From: Aequorivita sp.
Lineage (GTDB): Bacteria; Bacteroidota; Bacteroidia; Flavobacteriales; Flavobacteriaceae
DNA length: 47,081 nucleotides
Reading direction: 5' to 3'
Assembly: GCA_026646335.1 (NCBI GenBank)
Contig: JAPKFY010000025.1
Span: 1-47,081 of the forward strand
The notes beneath the pieces are model-generated. The model worked only from the letters and a program-made list of their open reading frames with translations. It ran no database searches and had not been told where the DNA came from. Positions 9,032-17,325 of the stretch are shown in pieces. How positions within the stretch are numbered: position 1 is the stretch's first letter; the number at the start of each line of letters is the position of its first letter. A program made the position numbers and the translations under genes.

Positions 9032-9066
9032 ATGGTTTCAGGTTTTAAGTTGCAGGTTTCAGGTTG
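9032..9066. repeat. Phased 7-bp units in the mpl leader
   Basis: Five heptamers on the + strand: ATGGTTT, CAGGTTT, TAAGTTG, CAGGTTT, CAGGTTG. They lie between the promoter-like TATCTTTG and the mpl start, in the presumed 5' leader. The unit is the same as in the long array at 10105-10216. Confidence 0.65.
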
Positions 9067-9094
9067 CACACTAATTTTTTGAATTTTACTGTAA

Positions 9095-9102
9095 CAAAGA
9101 TA
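9095..9102 (-). promoter_or_regulatory. Bacteroidetes -7 element, mpl
   Basis: TATCTTTG on the minus strand is a full match to TAnnTTTG, 66 bases before the mpl start. No TTG -33 element is obvious. Confidence 0.45.
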
Positions 9103-9139
9103 CTTTTCTGATTCTGAATTATGAATTCATAATTCAGAA

Positions 9140-10099
9140 TTACATCGCTAAAATGAGGGATTTCTCTTTTTGGGCTTCCTTGAAATCTATTCCTCCTATT
9201 AATGCTTTATTTATCCAAGTAAGCGCAATTTCCTTTTTCCCGAGGTTTTTATATATCTGTGCCAAGCGGTAATATGCCCAATCCTTCGGCACACCGTCTT
9301 TTATGGAATAGTTGGCCAAGTATTCACTCAGACATTCAATGCCGTATTCGGGTTCCACATTATACTGTGCAGCAATTTTGCCTATCTGGTAATTTAATTG
9401 GTTTCGTTTGTGCTTTTTTAAGGATTCTGAAGTGGTAGCAATAGCTTCTTTGGGCTGATTGTTCTTTTCATAGAGTCCTGAGAGCTTTTCGTAGGTATGT
9501 GGCGAACCGCCTACTTCGATTGCTTTCTTGTAATAACGTTCGGCATCTTTTGGTCTGTCAGAATATTCGGCTATGTACCCATTGGCGAGATAGCCGTCCA
9601 CTTTTGAAATCTCTCCCAATTCATTTGCGTAATCAATAGCTTTATCTTCGCTTCCTCCAAAAATTCCAGGTAACTGTATGTAAAATTCTATTAAGGCCCA
9701 GCGCGCTTCTATATGTTTGGAATCTAGTTTTGCCGCCTGTTCGAGTTCATATTTAATGTCACCAATATAAGTAATCGCCCGAATTTTACTGATGGACATT
9801 GCCTTCATCCCCATGGCACCTCCGTACTTAAAATGGTAATTGGCGTTACTTTCCTCATCCTTTACTAAATCTTTGTAATAGGAAATTGAAGCGTCCCAAT
9901 CCTTTTGGTAAGCTGCTATATCACCCAAATATTCCCGAGTTTTTTTATCACCGGGATTTTGTTTCAAATAATTTTCAAAAATAGGCTTCGCTTTGCTAAA
10001 TTTTTCCTGCTTGAAATATTCTTCCGCTTGTTGATAGTTGTTTTGGGCAGCTGCGAACAAAGGAAACAATAAAAGAAGAAATAATATATTTTTGTTCAA
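9140..10099 (-). CDS. Secreted TPR-repeat protein
   Basis: 319 residues with a cleavable signal peptide (LLLLFPLFAAAQ, cleavage near residue 19). Tetratricopeptide-like repeats run through most of the length, such as AEEYFKQEKFSKAKPIFENYL, with helix pairs after it. Such proteins scaffold envelope complexes; no enzyme motif is seen. The start is TTG, as no ATG lies in the leader. The leader consists of phased heptamers. Confidence 0.75.
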   Translation of the reverse strand: MNKNILFLLLLFPLFAAAQNNYQQAEEYFKQEKFSKAKPIFENYLKQNPGDKKTREYLGDIAAYQKDWDASISYYKDLVKDEESNANYHFKYGGAMGMKAMSISKIRAITYIGDIKYELEQAAKLDSKHIEARWALIEFYIQLPGIFGGSEDKAIDYANELGEISKVDGYLANGYIAEYSDRPKDAERYYKKAIEVGGSPHTYEKLSGLYEKNNQPKEAIATTSESLKKHKRNQLNYQIGKIAAQYNVEPEYGIECLSEYLANYSIKDGVPKDWAYYRLAQIYKNLGKKEIALTWINKALIGGIDFKEAQKEKSLILAM

Positions 10100-10104
10100 A
10101 ATTT

Positions 10105-10216
10105 GAAATTTGTGATTTGAAATTTGTGATTTGTGATTTCAGGTTTCAGGTTTTAGGTTTCAGGTTCCAGGTTTCAGGTTCCAGGTTTCAGGTTTCAGGT
10201 TTCAGGTTTCAGGTTA
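10105..10216. repeat. 16 phased heptamers in the TPR gene leader
   Basis: Sixteen contiguous 7-bp units with no slip: five of GAAATTT or GTGATTT type (10105-10139), then eleven of CAGGTTT, TAGGTTT or CAGGTTC type (10140-10216). They fill most of the gap between the TPR gene and the DUF4136 gene. There are three clear units in play (GAAATTT, GTGATTT, CAGGTTT). Confidence 0.9.
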
Positions 10217-10250
10217 AAAAAAATTATTAAAAACTACGAAGCGAGTACTA

Positions 10251-10769
10251 CTATTTTTTTGGTGGATATTTTGCCAATATTTTCTGAAGTACTGACATAT
10301 AATAGGCTTCTTTCTGCTGCGGTGTTGACCGTTCTTTCATTTCGCCTTCGGCAACGGCTTGCCAAACCAAATCGTCTTTTTCAGTATCTATAAAATCCAT
10401 TGTTAATTGTTGGTTGAGCACATTGCCCCCAATGGGAATTCCGCCGCTAACACCAACGCCAACGTTGCTACCACTACCACCAACACCAATACCTATTGTG
10501 TTTTGTGAACGCGAAACATGCTCGCGCGCGTAAAAATTGATATACAATTGTGGTGTTTCACTTTTTACGAAACCGCGTTGCTGCAACAGACTGTCCGTAA
10601 TTTGTATAATACGGCCATCGTCCAATTGGTTTAGGCCAGAGTCTATTGTAGGGAAATAGTTATAGGAATTGTATTTTGAAAAATCCACTTGCTTGTCATA
10701 ATCCACAGCCACGGTGGCGCCGCAAGAGACAAGAAATATTGAGAGAATTAAAATTGGGAGGAGCTTCAT
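10251..10769 (-). CDS. DUF4136 lipoprotein
   Basis: 172 residues. The signal FLVSC puts the lipidated Cys at about residue 16. The mature protein follows the DUF4136 pattern: VDYDKQVDFSKYNSYNYFP near the start, a Gly-rich central stretch (IGIGVGGSGSNVGVGVSGG) that is longer than in most relatives I recall, then LTMDFIDTEKDDLVWQA. Function unknown; members are outer-membrane or periplasmic lipoproteins. It lies 5' of the heptamer array and transcribes the same way as the TPR gene. Confidence 0.8.
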   Translation of the reverse strand: MKLLPILILSIFLVSCGATVAVDYDKQVDFSKYNSYNYFPTIDSGLNQLDDGRIIQITDSLLQQRGFVKSETPQLYINFYAREHVSRSQNTIGIGVGGSGSNVGVGVSGGIPIGGNVLNQQLTMDFIDTEKDDLVWQAVAEGEMKERSTPQQKEAYYMSVLQKILAKYPPKK

Positions 10770-10824
10770 TGCATTTTCTTTTCAATAAAAATACGCAAAA
10801 AAGATGCCTTAGGTTTTAGGTTTA

Positions 10825-11949
10825 TTATTCTTTAACAATTTTCTTGGTCACGCTTCCTTTATCGGTAACCACTTCCACAAAATAGATGCCTGTGGAAAGG
10901 GTTTCGAGGTTGATTTGGTTTTCTGGGGTTTCTAGAATCAATTTACCCAATGTGGAATAAACGGTTGCTTTTTTGAAGGAAAGGGTATTTGAGGTTTCAA
11001 TGTTTAAAACAGAAATTACCGGATTTGGAAACACTGAGAGGTTTTCTGAAAAATCTGTTTCGGTTATTGATAATTGGCATTGGGCTTCTACTTCGGCTTC
11101 GGAGTTGCAACCGACAAGATTATTATTGATAGTAACAGCCGTATTTGGACTAAAGATTGCATCACAGACTGGGCTTACTGCACAAAATGAAAGAAGTGGA
11201 TTATCTTCAATGATCACGCCAATAAGATCTGATGCATCTAAATTTGTTAAAGAGGATATTGAATAAAGAGATTCATTTTCAATAATTGATAGATATTCAT
11301 CACAATATGTCAAACTTTCTATACCTTCTAATGTTTGTAACACATCATTATCACGTATCCCCATCCAACCGTAAACGGAATCCAGATTTTGCAAGCCATT
11401 TAAACTTTCCAAAGAATCGTTCCAATCTACACGAAAACTTCCATGTATCTGGGTGAGGTTTTCAAGACCTACAAAAGAAACCAAGTTATTATTGCTAGCT
11501 ATATGCATTCCCCAATCAGAACCGTTGCCAACCGAATTTAGTGAATTGAAACCAGTAAAATCAATTATTTGACTATTGAAAGTAACTGCAAATTGACCAG
11601 CAATAGTTTCTAGGTTTTGAAGCCCCTCAAAATTTTCCAAAGCATCATTTGAAGTAATAATAAGACTGCTGCTTAAATTTTGAATATTTTCCAGACCCTG
11701 CAAATTTTCAATATTAGTAAGGTCTATTATTAATCCTCCTCCCACATCCTCTATTTGTGATAGACCATGCAGGTTAACAATATCATTTCCACGTATATTC
11801 AAAGAGTATATCAGGTTGGTACAATTCGGATAGTTTAAAGCAAATGCATCAATTTCACTTTGTGTAGTTATATAAAAATCATCTGTTGGACACTGCCCAA
11901 ACCCAACAAAAGAGACCAACAACAAGACGAAGAGTACAACTTTTTTCAT
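10825..11949 (-). CDS. T9SS cargo with leucine-rich (receptor L-like) repeats
   Basis: About 374 residues. The signal peptide VVLFVLLLVSFVGFGQ is followed by repeats resembling the receptor L domain or a short LRR, spaced about 24 residues and carrying NLQGLENIQNL and LESLNGLQNLDSV. The last 75 residues (from LSVFPNP) are a type A T9SS sorting domain ending TKKIVKE. A longer reading to 12078 would translate heptamer repeats into [16 protein letters not shown] and is rejected. Probably a secreted or surface-attached adhesion-like protein. Confidence 0.8.
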   Translation of the reverse strand: MKKVVLFVLLLVSFVGFGQCPTDDFYITTQSEIDAFALNYPNCTNLIYSLNIRGNDIVNLHGLSQIEDVGGGLIIDLTNIENLQGLENIQNLSSSLIITSNDALENFEGLQNLETIAGQFAVTFNSQIIDFTGFNSLNSVGNGSDWGMHIASNNNLVSFVGLENLTQIHGSFRVDWNDSLESLNGLQNLDSVYGWMGIRDNDVLQTLEGIESLTYCDEYLSIIENESLYSISSLTNLDASDLIGVIIEDNPLLSFCAVSPVCDAIFSPNTAVTINNNLVGCNSEAEVEAQCQLSITETDFSENLSVFPNPVISVLNIETSNTLSFKKATVYSTLGKLILETPENQINLETLSTGIYFVEVVTDKGSVTKKIVKE

Positions 11950-12033
11950 AAAATCTTTATTAATTGCTGTAAGAAAAGAGAAAAAAACGACAAGCAAAAA
12001 TTTATTTAAGAATTTTTTAAGAAAAGCAACATT

Positions 12034-12061
12034 GCTAACAGACAACTGACAACTGATAACT
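12034..12061. repeat. Phased 7-bp units after the LRR gene start and into the obg stop
   Basis: GCTAACA, GACAACT, GACAACT, GATAACT. The same GACAACT unit forms the purK leader array. Confidence 0.6.
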
Positions 12062-13058
12062 AATTCAGCATCGCCCAAAGTTTATCCTTCAACTCCGTCA
12101 ACCCTTGTTGTGCCACAGAAGAAATAAATAGATAAGGAATCCCCTTAAACTGCTTGTCGAGGATCTTTTTCATTTCAGCTTTCAGTTCATCATCCAGCAT
12201 ATCGCTTTTGCTGATGGCCACTAAGCGTTCTTTGTCCAAAAGTTGTGGGTTATAACGTCGTAATTCGTCCACCAAAATTTCATACTGTTCCTTGATATCC
12301 GGCGCATCGGCCGGAATTAAAAATAGCAAAGTAGAGTTACGTTCTATATGGCGAAGAAAACGATGTCCAATGCCTTTCCCTTCAGCGGCACCTTCAATAA
12401 TCCCAGGAATATCGGCAACTACAAAAGTTTTAAAATCACGGTATTGCACAATCCCTAAATTGGGTTTTAGAGTGGTGAATTCGTAATTGGCAATCTTCGG
12501 CTTGGCTGCTGTAATCACAGAAAGCAACGTAGATTTTCCAGCATTCGGAAACCCTACCAAGCCTACATCGGCAAGTATTTTAAGTTCAAGGATAATATCT
12601 GCTTCCAAACCTTCTTCCCCTGGTTGTGAGTAGCGAGGGGTTTGGTTAGTGGCAGTTTTAAAGTGTGCATTTCCAAAACCGCCGCGACCGCCCTTGGCTA
12701 CAATTCTTTCTTCCCCATCTTCAGTGACTTCAAAAAGTATCTCCTCAGTTTCTTTATCGCGGACTACCGTGCCTAGCGGCACTTCAATATACACATCGGC
12801 ACCATCGGCACCTGTACTGGTTTGTTTACTACCCGCACTACCGTGTTCTGCTTTAAAATGTCTTTTAAATTTTAAGTGGTAAAGCGTCCAAAGGTTTTTG
12901 TTCGCTTTTACAATTACGTGCCCCCCACGACCGCCATCACCACCATCAGGCCCACCTTTGGGAATATACTTTTCCCGACGCATGTGCTTGCTCCCTTGTC
13001 CTCCCTTTCCGGAAGTTATATGAACCTTTACGTAATCTACAAAATTGCCTTCAGTCAT
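12060..13058 (-). CDS. obgE: Obg-family GTPase (ObgE/CgtA)
   Basis: 332 residues. The N-terminal Obg glycine-rich domain holds [10 protein letters not shown] and GGRGGFGN; the G domain begins with [11 protein letters not shown] (about residue 165), then DIPGIIEGA. It lacks the C-terminal OCT domain found in the 390-residue E. coli protein. Obg is a ribosome-associated GTPase of 50S assembly and stress response. The reading frame ends inside the T9SS gene's leader. It lies downstream of adk and an S23-type gene on the same strand, with 40-bp gaps made of 8-bp units. Confidence 0.95.
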   Translation of the reverse strand: MTEGNFVDYVKVHITSGKGGQGSKHMRREKYIPKGGPDGGDGGRGGHVIVKANKNLWTLYHLKFKRHFKAEHGSAGSKQTSTGADGADVYIEVPLGTVVRDKETEEILFEVTEDGEERIVAKGGRGGFGNAHFKTATNQTPRYSQPGEEGLEADIILELKILADVGLVGFPNAGKSTLLSVITAAKPKIANYEFTTLKPNLGIVQYRDFKTFVVADIPGIIEGAAEGKGIGHRFLRHIERNSTLLFLIPADAPDIKEQYEILVDELRRYNPQLLDKERLVAISKSDMLDDELKAEMKKILDKQFKGIPYLFISSVAQQGLTELKDKLWAMLN

Positions 13059-13098
13059 TGTTTTGTTGAATTGTGTGTTTGTGGAATTGTGTAATTGT
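13059..13098. repeat. Five phased octamers filling the obg leader
   Basis: On the minus strand: ACAATTAC, ACAATTCC, ACAAACAC, ACAATTCA, ACAAAACA, then the obg ATG. The array fills the whole gap from the S23-type stop codon to the obg start. Confidence 0.8.
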
Positions 13099-13461
13099 TT
13101 ATTTTTTTAATTGTGCATTTCTTAACGCTTTGATTTTATTCGATATCATTAAAAGATGTGCACGAAGTTTTTCATAAGCATCATTGTCGATAAAATTTAA
13201 CCTTTTGGAAATTATTACTTGATTTAACAATTCCATTGTCGAGCTAAATGCTATTGTTGAAAAATGCGATTTATCTTTTTGTGTTATCCGGGAAGTACCC
13301 TCAGCTAAGCTTGAAGCTATTGAAACAAAACATCTTCGCAGTTGATTGGTTAATCCAAACCGTTCGTCAACAGGAAAACTTTCAGTTTTTTTATATACAA
13401 TCTCAACTAAATCAATTGAGTCTTGCCAAACTTCCAATTTTTCAAAAGAATGCCTATACAT
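13099..13461 (-). CDS. Four-helix-bundle protein of the 23S rRNA intervening-sequence (S23) family
   Basis: 120 residues matching the S23 family pattern: [19 protein letters not shown] at the start, [21 protein letters not shown] in the middle, and a long helix with [16 protein letters not shown] at the end. The family is found in Bacteroidetes intergenic regions and in 23S rRNA intervening sequences; function is unknown. It lies between adk and obg, in the same direction, with octamer arrays on both sides. Confidence 0.85.
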   Translation of the reverse strand: MYRHSFEKLEVWQDSIDLVEIVYKKTESFPVDERFGLTNQLRRCFVSIASSLAEGTSRITQKDKSHFSTIAFSSTMELLNQVIISKRLNFIDNDAYEKLRAHLLMISNKIKALRNAQLKK

Positions 13462-13471
13462 AAATTACTTC

Positions 13472-13511
13472 ACCCTTAAACAGTTAAACCATTACACGAT
13501 TCAACAATCAA
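13472..13511. repeat. Five phased octamers between adk and the S23-type gene
   Basis: ACCCTTAA, ACAGTTAA, ACCATTAC, ACGATTCA, ACAATCAA on the + strand. The array ends at the adk stop codon. A 10-base gap separates it from the S23-type start. Confidence 0.75.
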
Positions 13512-14084
13512 CTACAAACTGTCTATAACTTTACTCAATCGTTCTGTAATCTCCTCAATACTTCCCACACCGTCAACGCCGTAATATTTGTTCTGCTTTT
13601 GGTAATAGTTTTTCAAAATGGCAGTTTCGTTGTAATAAACTTTTATGCGGTTTCGGATAATACTTTCGTCGGCATCATCAGCTCTTCCACTTGTTTTGCC
13701 GCGTTCAAGCAAACGTTTCACCAAAACCTCATCATCCACTTCCAAAGCTACCATTGCGTCAATTTGGGTGTCCTTATCGTCCATTAAATGACCCAAGGCT
13801 TCGGCCTGTGCCTCAGTTCTCGGGAAACCGTCAAAAATAAACCCATTGGCATCGCTGTTCTTGTCAACTTCGTTGCTTAACATATCAATTGTAAGCTCGT
13901 CTGGCACCAATTTCCCTTTTGACATAAAGGACTTGGCCAGATTGCCCAGTTCTGTTTCATTTTTAATGTTATATCGAAAAACGTCGCCAGTGGAGATGTG
14001 CACCAAATTGTATTTTTCTTTCAAAAAATTGGCTTGTGTACCTTTTCCTGCGCCGGGAGGGCCAAAGAGAATTATATTAGTCAT
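13512..14084 (-). CDS. adk: Adenylate kinase
   Basis: 190 residues. The P-loop FGPPGAGKGTQ is at residues 6-16, then HISTGDVFR (AMP site), FDGFPRTEAQAE (residue 78 on) and ERGKTSGRADD in the lid. It makes 2 ADP from ATP and AMP in the cytoplasm. The lid is the short type without a zinc knuckle, which fits the length. The ATG at 14084 is chosen; a longer reading to 14204 adds 40 residues with no match to the family. Confidence 0.95.
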   Translation of the reverse strand: MTNIILFGPPGAGKGTQANFLKEKYNLVHISTGDVFRYNIKNETELGNLAKSFMSKGKLVPDELTIDMLSNEVDKNSDANGFIFDGFPRTEAQAEALGHLMDDKDTQIDAMVALEVDDEVLVKRLLERGKTSGRADDADESIIRNRIKVYYNETAILKNYYQKQNKYYGVDGVGSIEEITERLSKVIDSL

Positions 14085-14307
14085 GCTTGTGGTTTTATTA
14101 ATAAAAAACGAAGGTGCAAATTTACGAAATATAAGGCAGTTGGGCTTGAAACCAATTAGAAATAAATTGGCATCAATAAAGTTGCCATAAAACCCAGCCA
14201 CCAATAATATGGTTTATTTCTATTTAATGTCAATCCCAAGATTAATTATGACCTATCTTAAATTTAATATTCAAGTTAAATTGCATTATTAATCTAATAA
14301 TGTTCGT

Positions 14308-14315
14308 TAAATTTG
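14308..14315 (+). promoter_or_regulatory. Bacteroidetes -7 element, GEVED T9SS gene
   Basis: TAAATTTG is a full TAnnTTTG match 37 bases before the start. A TTG at 14281 stands 24 bases upstream, a little far for the -33 element. Confidence 0.4.
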
Positions 14316-14352
14316 TATACATTTATTTACTAATCTCTAAAACCTATGCATT

Positions 14353-15132
14353 ATGAATAAAAAAACTACTTTTCCCCTTTTTAACAATCTAAAAATGACT
14401 GCCTTAATGATGGCATTTTTTGGATTTACAGCGGCCAATGCACAATATTGCATTCCGGCCGATAACTGTACCGATGGTGATTTAATACTAAATGTGGAAT
14501 TTGCAGGTATTGCAAACCCCTCTGATTGTAGTCCAAATGGGTATGGAGATTATACCGCTAGTGTCGCTCCTGCTGAAGTGGAATTAGAAGGAGTCTATAC
14601 AATGTCAGTAGAAGTTGGTGCAGGTTGGTCCTCTGAAACCGTTGGCCTTTGGATTGATTTTGACAATAATGAAACTTTTGATCCCAGTGAATTCTATCTA
14701 GTAGGAACAGGTTCGGGGAGTGTTGTTGTAGCAGATTTAGCTATCCCTCCATCTGTGCCTGTTGGCATTAAAAGAATGAGAATATGTGTAAAGGCAGATT
14801 CCGTTCCTTATGATGATCCGTGTCATCCCGACCCAACTGGATTTGGTGAATTTGAAGACTACCTAGTTAACATTACCGATCCTCTAAGCACTCCCGATCT
14901 TGATTTTTCAAACAGCCTAACTCTCTTTAAATCTGGCGCAAGCTTAAACATCAACTCAGGAAGCATTCTTGCTAAAGTTGAAGTTTTTGATCTTACCGGT
15001 AAATTGATTGCTACACAACAGAACATTGCTTCAAGAACTACATCTATAGCCCTTTCGGCTACAAACCAAGTTCTTTTGGTAAAAGTGCAATCTGAGGAAG
15101 GTTATACAACAACCAAGAAAGTCATTTTCTAA
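14353..15132 (+). CDS. GEVED-domain T9SS cargo protein
   Basis: 259 residues. The signal peptide ends near AANAQ (residue 30). The mature part starts YCIPADNC. The GEVED-type Ig-like domain has GLWIDFDNNETFDPSEFYLV and ends with DPTGFGEFEDYLVNI, a known GEVED signature. The C-terminal T9SS sorting domain ends YTTTKKVIF. Likely secreted and attached to the cell surface; no catalytic domain. A strong hairpin terminator follows. Confidence 0.85.
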   Translation: MNKKTTFPLFNNLKMTALMMAFFGFTAANAQYCIPADNCTDGDLILNVEFAGIANPSDCSPNGYGDYTASVAPAEVELEGVYTMSVEVGAGWSSETVGLWIDFDNNETFDPSEFYLVGTGSGSVVVADLAIPPSVPVGIKRMRICVKADSVPYDDPCHPDPTGFGEFEDYLVNITDPLSTPDLDFSNSLTLFKSGASLNINSGSILAKVEVFDLTGKLIATQQNIASRTTSIALSATNQVLLVKVQSEEGYTTTKKVIF

Positions 15133-15155
15133 AAACAAAATTTTAAGTGTAAAGA

Positions 15156-15187
15156 AAAAAAGCTTTGGATCATTCCAAAGCTTTTTA
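15156..15187 (+). terminator. Intrinsic terminator after the GEVED gene
   Basis: AGCTTTGGA, loop TCAT, TCCAAAGCT, flanked by an A run before and a T run after. It sits 24 bases after the stop codon. Confidence 0.8.
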
Positions 15188-15259
15188 ATTATACGCAATA
15201 TTTGATGTTTGTTCAAACAATATCGGAAATTGCAATTAATGTGCTCCTGCAATATTACC

Positions 15260-15574
15260 TCATACAACAACCCCAACCGCTTTATAAAGAAAGTTAACCA
15301 ACGCATTCCAGAGCTTTTCCAAAGTCACCATCAATATCCCTTTCAACGTATTGACAAAGTTGAGCGCCATAGCCTCCAACCCATCGAGAAAGAATTCGCG
15401 GAGATCTTCATCAATATCACCATTGGCCACTCCCTTTTGGATAATAACCGTTTGTTTGGCAATGGCTTCCACTTGCCGTTCACTAAACCCGCGCACTGCG
15501 GAAATATCCTTCTCCAAAATACCAGAGGCAATATCTTTTATGCCTTTTATAATTGTTGTTACATCTTCAGCCAT
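15260..15574 (-). CDS. Small hypothetical protein, amphipathic helices
   Basis: 104 residues, mostly predicted helical (IIKGIKDIASGILEKD, then a hydrophobic end with LWNALVNFLYKAVGVVV). It has no signal peptide and no domain I recognise. It follows the next lipoprotein with a 4-base gap in the same direction, so the pair is probably co-transcribed. Confidence 0.6.
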   Translation of the reverse strand: MAEDVTTIIKGIKDIASGILEKDISAVRGFSERQVEAIAKQTVIIQKGVANGDIDEDLREFFLDGLEAMALNFVNTLKGILMVTLEKLWNALVNFLYKAVGVVV

Positions 15575-15578
15575 AATC

Positions 15579-16076
15579 TTATCGTTTTAAGAAACTTTCA
15601 TATGTTATTGCCTGATCCAAAAAGATTTCTACCTGCCCTTTAAAAGCTTGTAATGCCAAAGGTTTTATACCATTTTCGCGATCGGTTTGCTTCATTTTTT
15701 TAAACGTTGCCGCTATCTGCTCAAAGGCGAAGGCGCTGGGATACTCGCCCGAAATGGCATTGCTTCCCTTGGCTTGGAGCAGTTCGTTTATCTTTTCCAA
15801 AGCGACATTGTTGGGCACTGGCCGGGCTTTGGCCTGGAGTTTCAGCGATTCAAAGGCGCCAATTAGCGTGTTATAAATAGGCTCCCTAACTGCAAAACTT
15901 TCGCTAGTTGTACCGCCATCAACCTCCGCGAAAAACCGCATAGTCAAATCACTGCTCGCGGTTACCTTTTCAACAATGGCTTGGTCATAGGCAGGGGCAA
16001 GTGTAGCTTGGCAGCCCGTAAAAAAAACAAGACAAAAAAGGACCAATAAAAAAATATGCTGCTTCATCAATTTCAT
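15579..16076 (-). CDS. Small lipoprotein of unknown function
   Basis: 165 residues. Lipoprotein signal LVFFTGC (Cys about residue 22). The rest is helical, with no motif I recognise. Coding follows directly into the 104-residue gene. A start at the fourth codon (MKQH) is possible. Confidence 0.65.
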   Translation of the reverse strand: MKLMKQHIFLLVLFCLVFFTGCQATLAPAYDQAIVEKVTASSDLTMRFFAEVDGGTTSESFAVREPIYNTLIGAFESLKLQAKARPVPNNVALEKINELLQAKGSNAISGEYPSAFAFEQIAATFKKMKQTDRENGIKPLALQAFKGQVEIFLDQAITYESFLKR

Positions 16077-16120
16077 AATACCCAGTTTCTATAAGCACTA
16101 AGGTAATGATTCATAACGAA

Positions 16121-16669
16121 CTACAAGACATTATTCAATTTTTCCCACTCTGATTTATTTAGTGAATAGAAATTATGAAGCATTCCGTCATAGGTAAATT
16201 CATTTCGTTTCACCAAACCTATTTTTTGTAAAATCGCATTCGAAGCAGTATGTTCCACCTCTGCCATGCCGCAGATTTCCTTGTAGTCCAGTTTTGTAAA
16301 GCCGTGATTTAATGAAGCTATGGCGGCCTCAGTGGCATAGCCCTTTCCCCAATATTTTTTTAAGAAACGATAACCCAAATCGTAAAAGTGAGATCTGCCG
16401 CCAATAGCATCGGCTATCAACTTAAACCCGCTCCAACCAATAAAATTCCCGCTTTCTTTTTCTACAACCGCCCATCTGCCTATGCCATTTTCAATATATT
16501 GCTGCTTTATAGAATCAATATACTTTTGGGCTTCTGCTATGGTAGCAATCGGTTTGTTTCCCAAATATTTATGCACCTCAGCATCACTATCCATCGCAAA
16601 CATGCCGTGCACATCTTCATCCATCAAATCGCGCATTAGCAGGCGCTCTGTTTCTATGTGGATTTTCAT
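16121..16669 (-). CDS. GNAT-family acetyltransferase (RimJ/RimL-like)
   Basis: 182 residues of the GNAT fold. The N-terminal ETERLLMRDLMDEDV is RimJ/RimL-like. The acetyl-CoA binding core is KYWGKGYATEAA (about residue 108), followed by a helix and EVEHTASNAILQKIGL. It probably acetylates the N-terminus of a protein or a small amine in the cytoplasm; the substrate is not known. Confidence 0.85.
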   Translation of the reverse strand: MKIHIETERLLMRDLMDEDVHGMFAMDSDAEVHKYLGNKPIATIAEAQKYIDSIKQQYIENGIGRWAVVEKESGNFIGWSGFKLIADAIGGRSHFYDLGYRFLKKYWGKGYATEAAIASLNHGFTKLDYKEICGMAEVEHTASNAILQKIGLVKRNEFTYDGMLHNFYSLNKSEWEKLNNVL

Positions 16670-16723
16670 TTTCTTGATTGGTTTATTTCACCGAAATGAA
16701 ACCGACTTTTCACAAAGTATCAA

Positions 16724-17302
16724 TTAAAGCTTCTCAATAATCAAAGCCGCCAATGCAACCGCTTTTTCCTTATTTGAAGCAGCATCACCGGAAACTTTTA
16801 CATGCAAATGAATCATCGTGCCCTTTGCCAAAAAGGTTAGCTGCGACATTGTTGCTCCCCAAATCGCCATATCGCCAAGTCCGTCTATGGCCACTCCATC
16901 TTTATATACCTTCGTTGAGATTCCAAACATTTTTTCCGTAGCATCTTTAACCAAAATAATGGCTGCCTCTGCGGGATAATCAAGACTTACTTCCTGTCCT
17001 GCGATTTTTTTCTTAGTGGAGAATGTGATTGATTCCCATTCGTAAAAGCAGGTGGGGTAGGTTCGCATTACATCCCTCATTTGGGTAGGAGCATCAGCTG
17101 GCAAGCCCAATACTTCCTTGATTTTTGCCTCTGCAACGAAACTACAGGGCGTTGCAGCGCTTTCGGTTGCGGCTGGAGCCGCTGCTTTTTCAGTTATTTT
17201 TGCTTCCGTTTCTGTTTGGGTGTTTTCACCTTTGGAAGTTTCAGAATTGCCGCAAGCTATTGCGAAAATACATGCAGTAATTAATAATAATACTTTCTTC
17301 AT
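16724..17302 (-). CDS. Small lipoprotein
   Basis: 192 residues. Signal ACIFAIAC, lipidated Cys about residue 17, then a low-complexity linker rich in Glu, Thr, Ala and Lys (about residues 20-50). The rest has a single further Cys pair (PCSF, YPTCFYE). No known domain. It precedes the 369-residue gene (17326) with a 23-base gap. Confidence 0.65.
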   Translation of the reverse strand: MKKVLLLITACIFAIACGNSETSKGENTQTETEAKITEKAAAPAATESAATPCSFVAEAKIKEVLGLPADAPTQMRDVMRTYPTCFYEWESITFSTKKKIAGQEVSLDYPAEAAIILVKDATEKMFGISTKVYKDGVAIDGLGDMAIWGATMSQLTFLAKGTMIHLHVKVSGDAASNKEKAVALAALIIEKL

Positions 17303-17325
17303 AATATTGAGGTTTATTTAGGTGT

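Noticed and set aside
11950-12078. N-terminal extension of the LRR T9SS protein
   Set aside because: It translates the heptamer repeat and would hide the signal peptide; the ATG at 11949 gives a normal signal.
14085-14204. N-terminal extension of Adk
   Set aside because: Adk proteins start at the P-loop region (MTNIILFGPP); the extra 40 residues have no match to the family.
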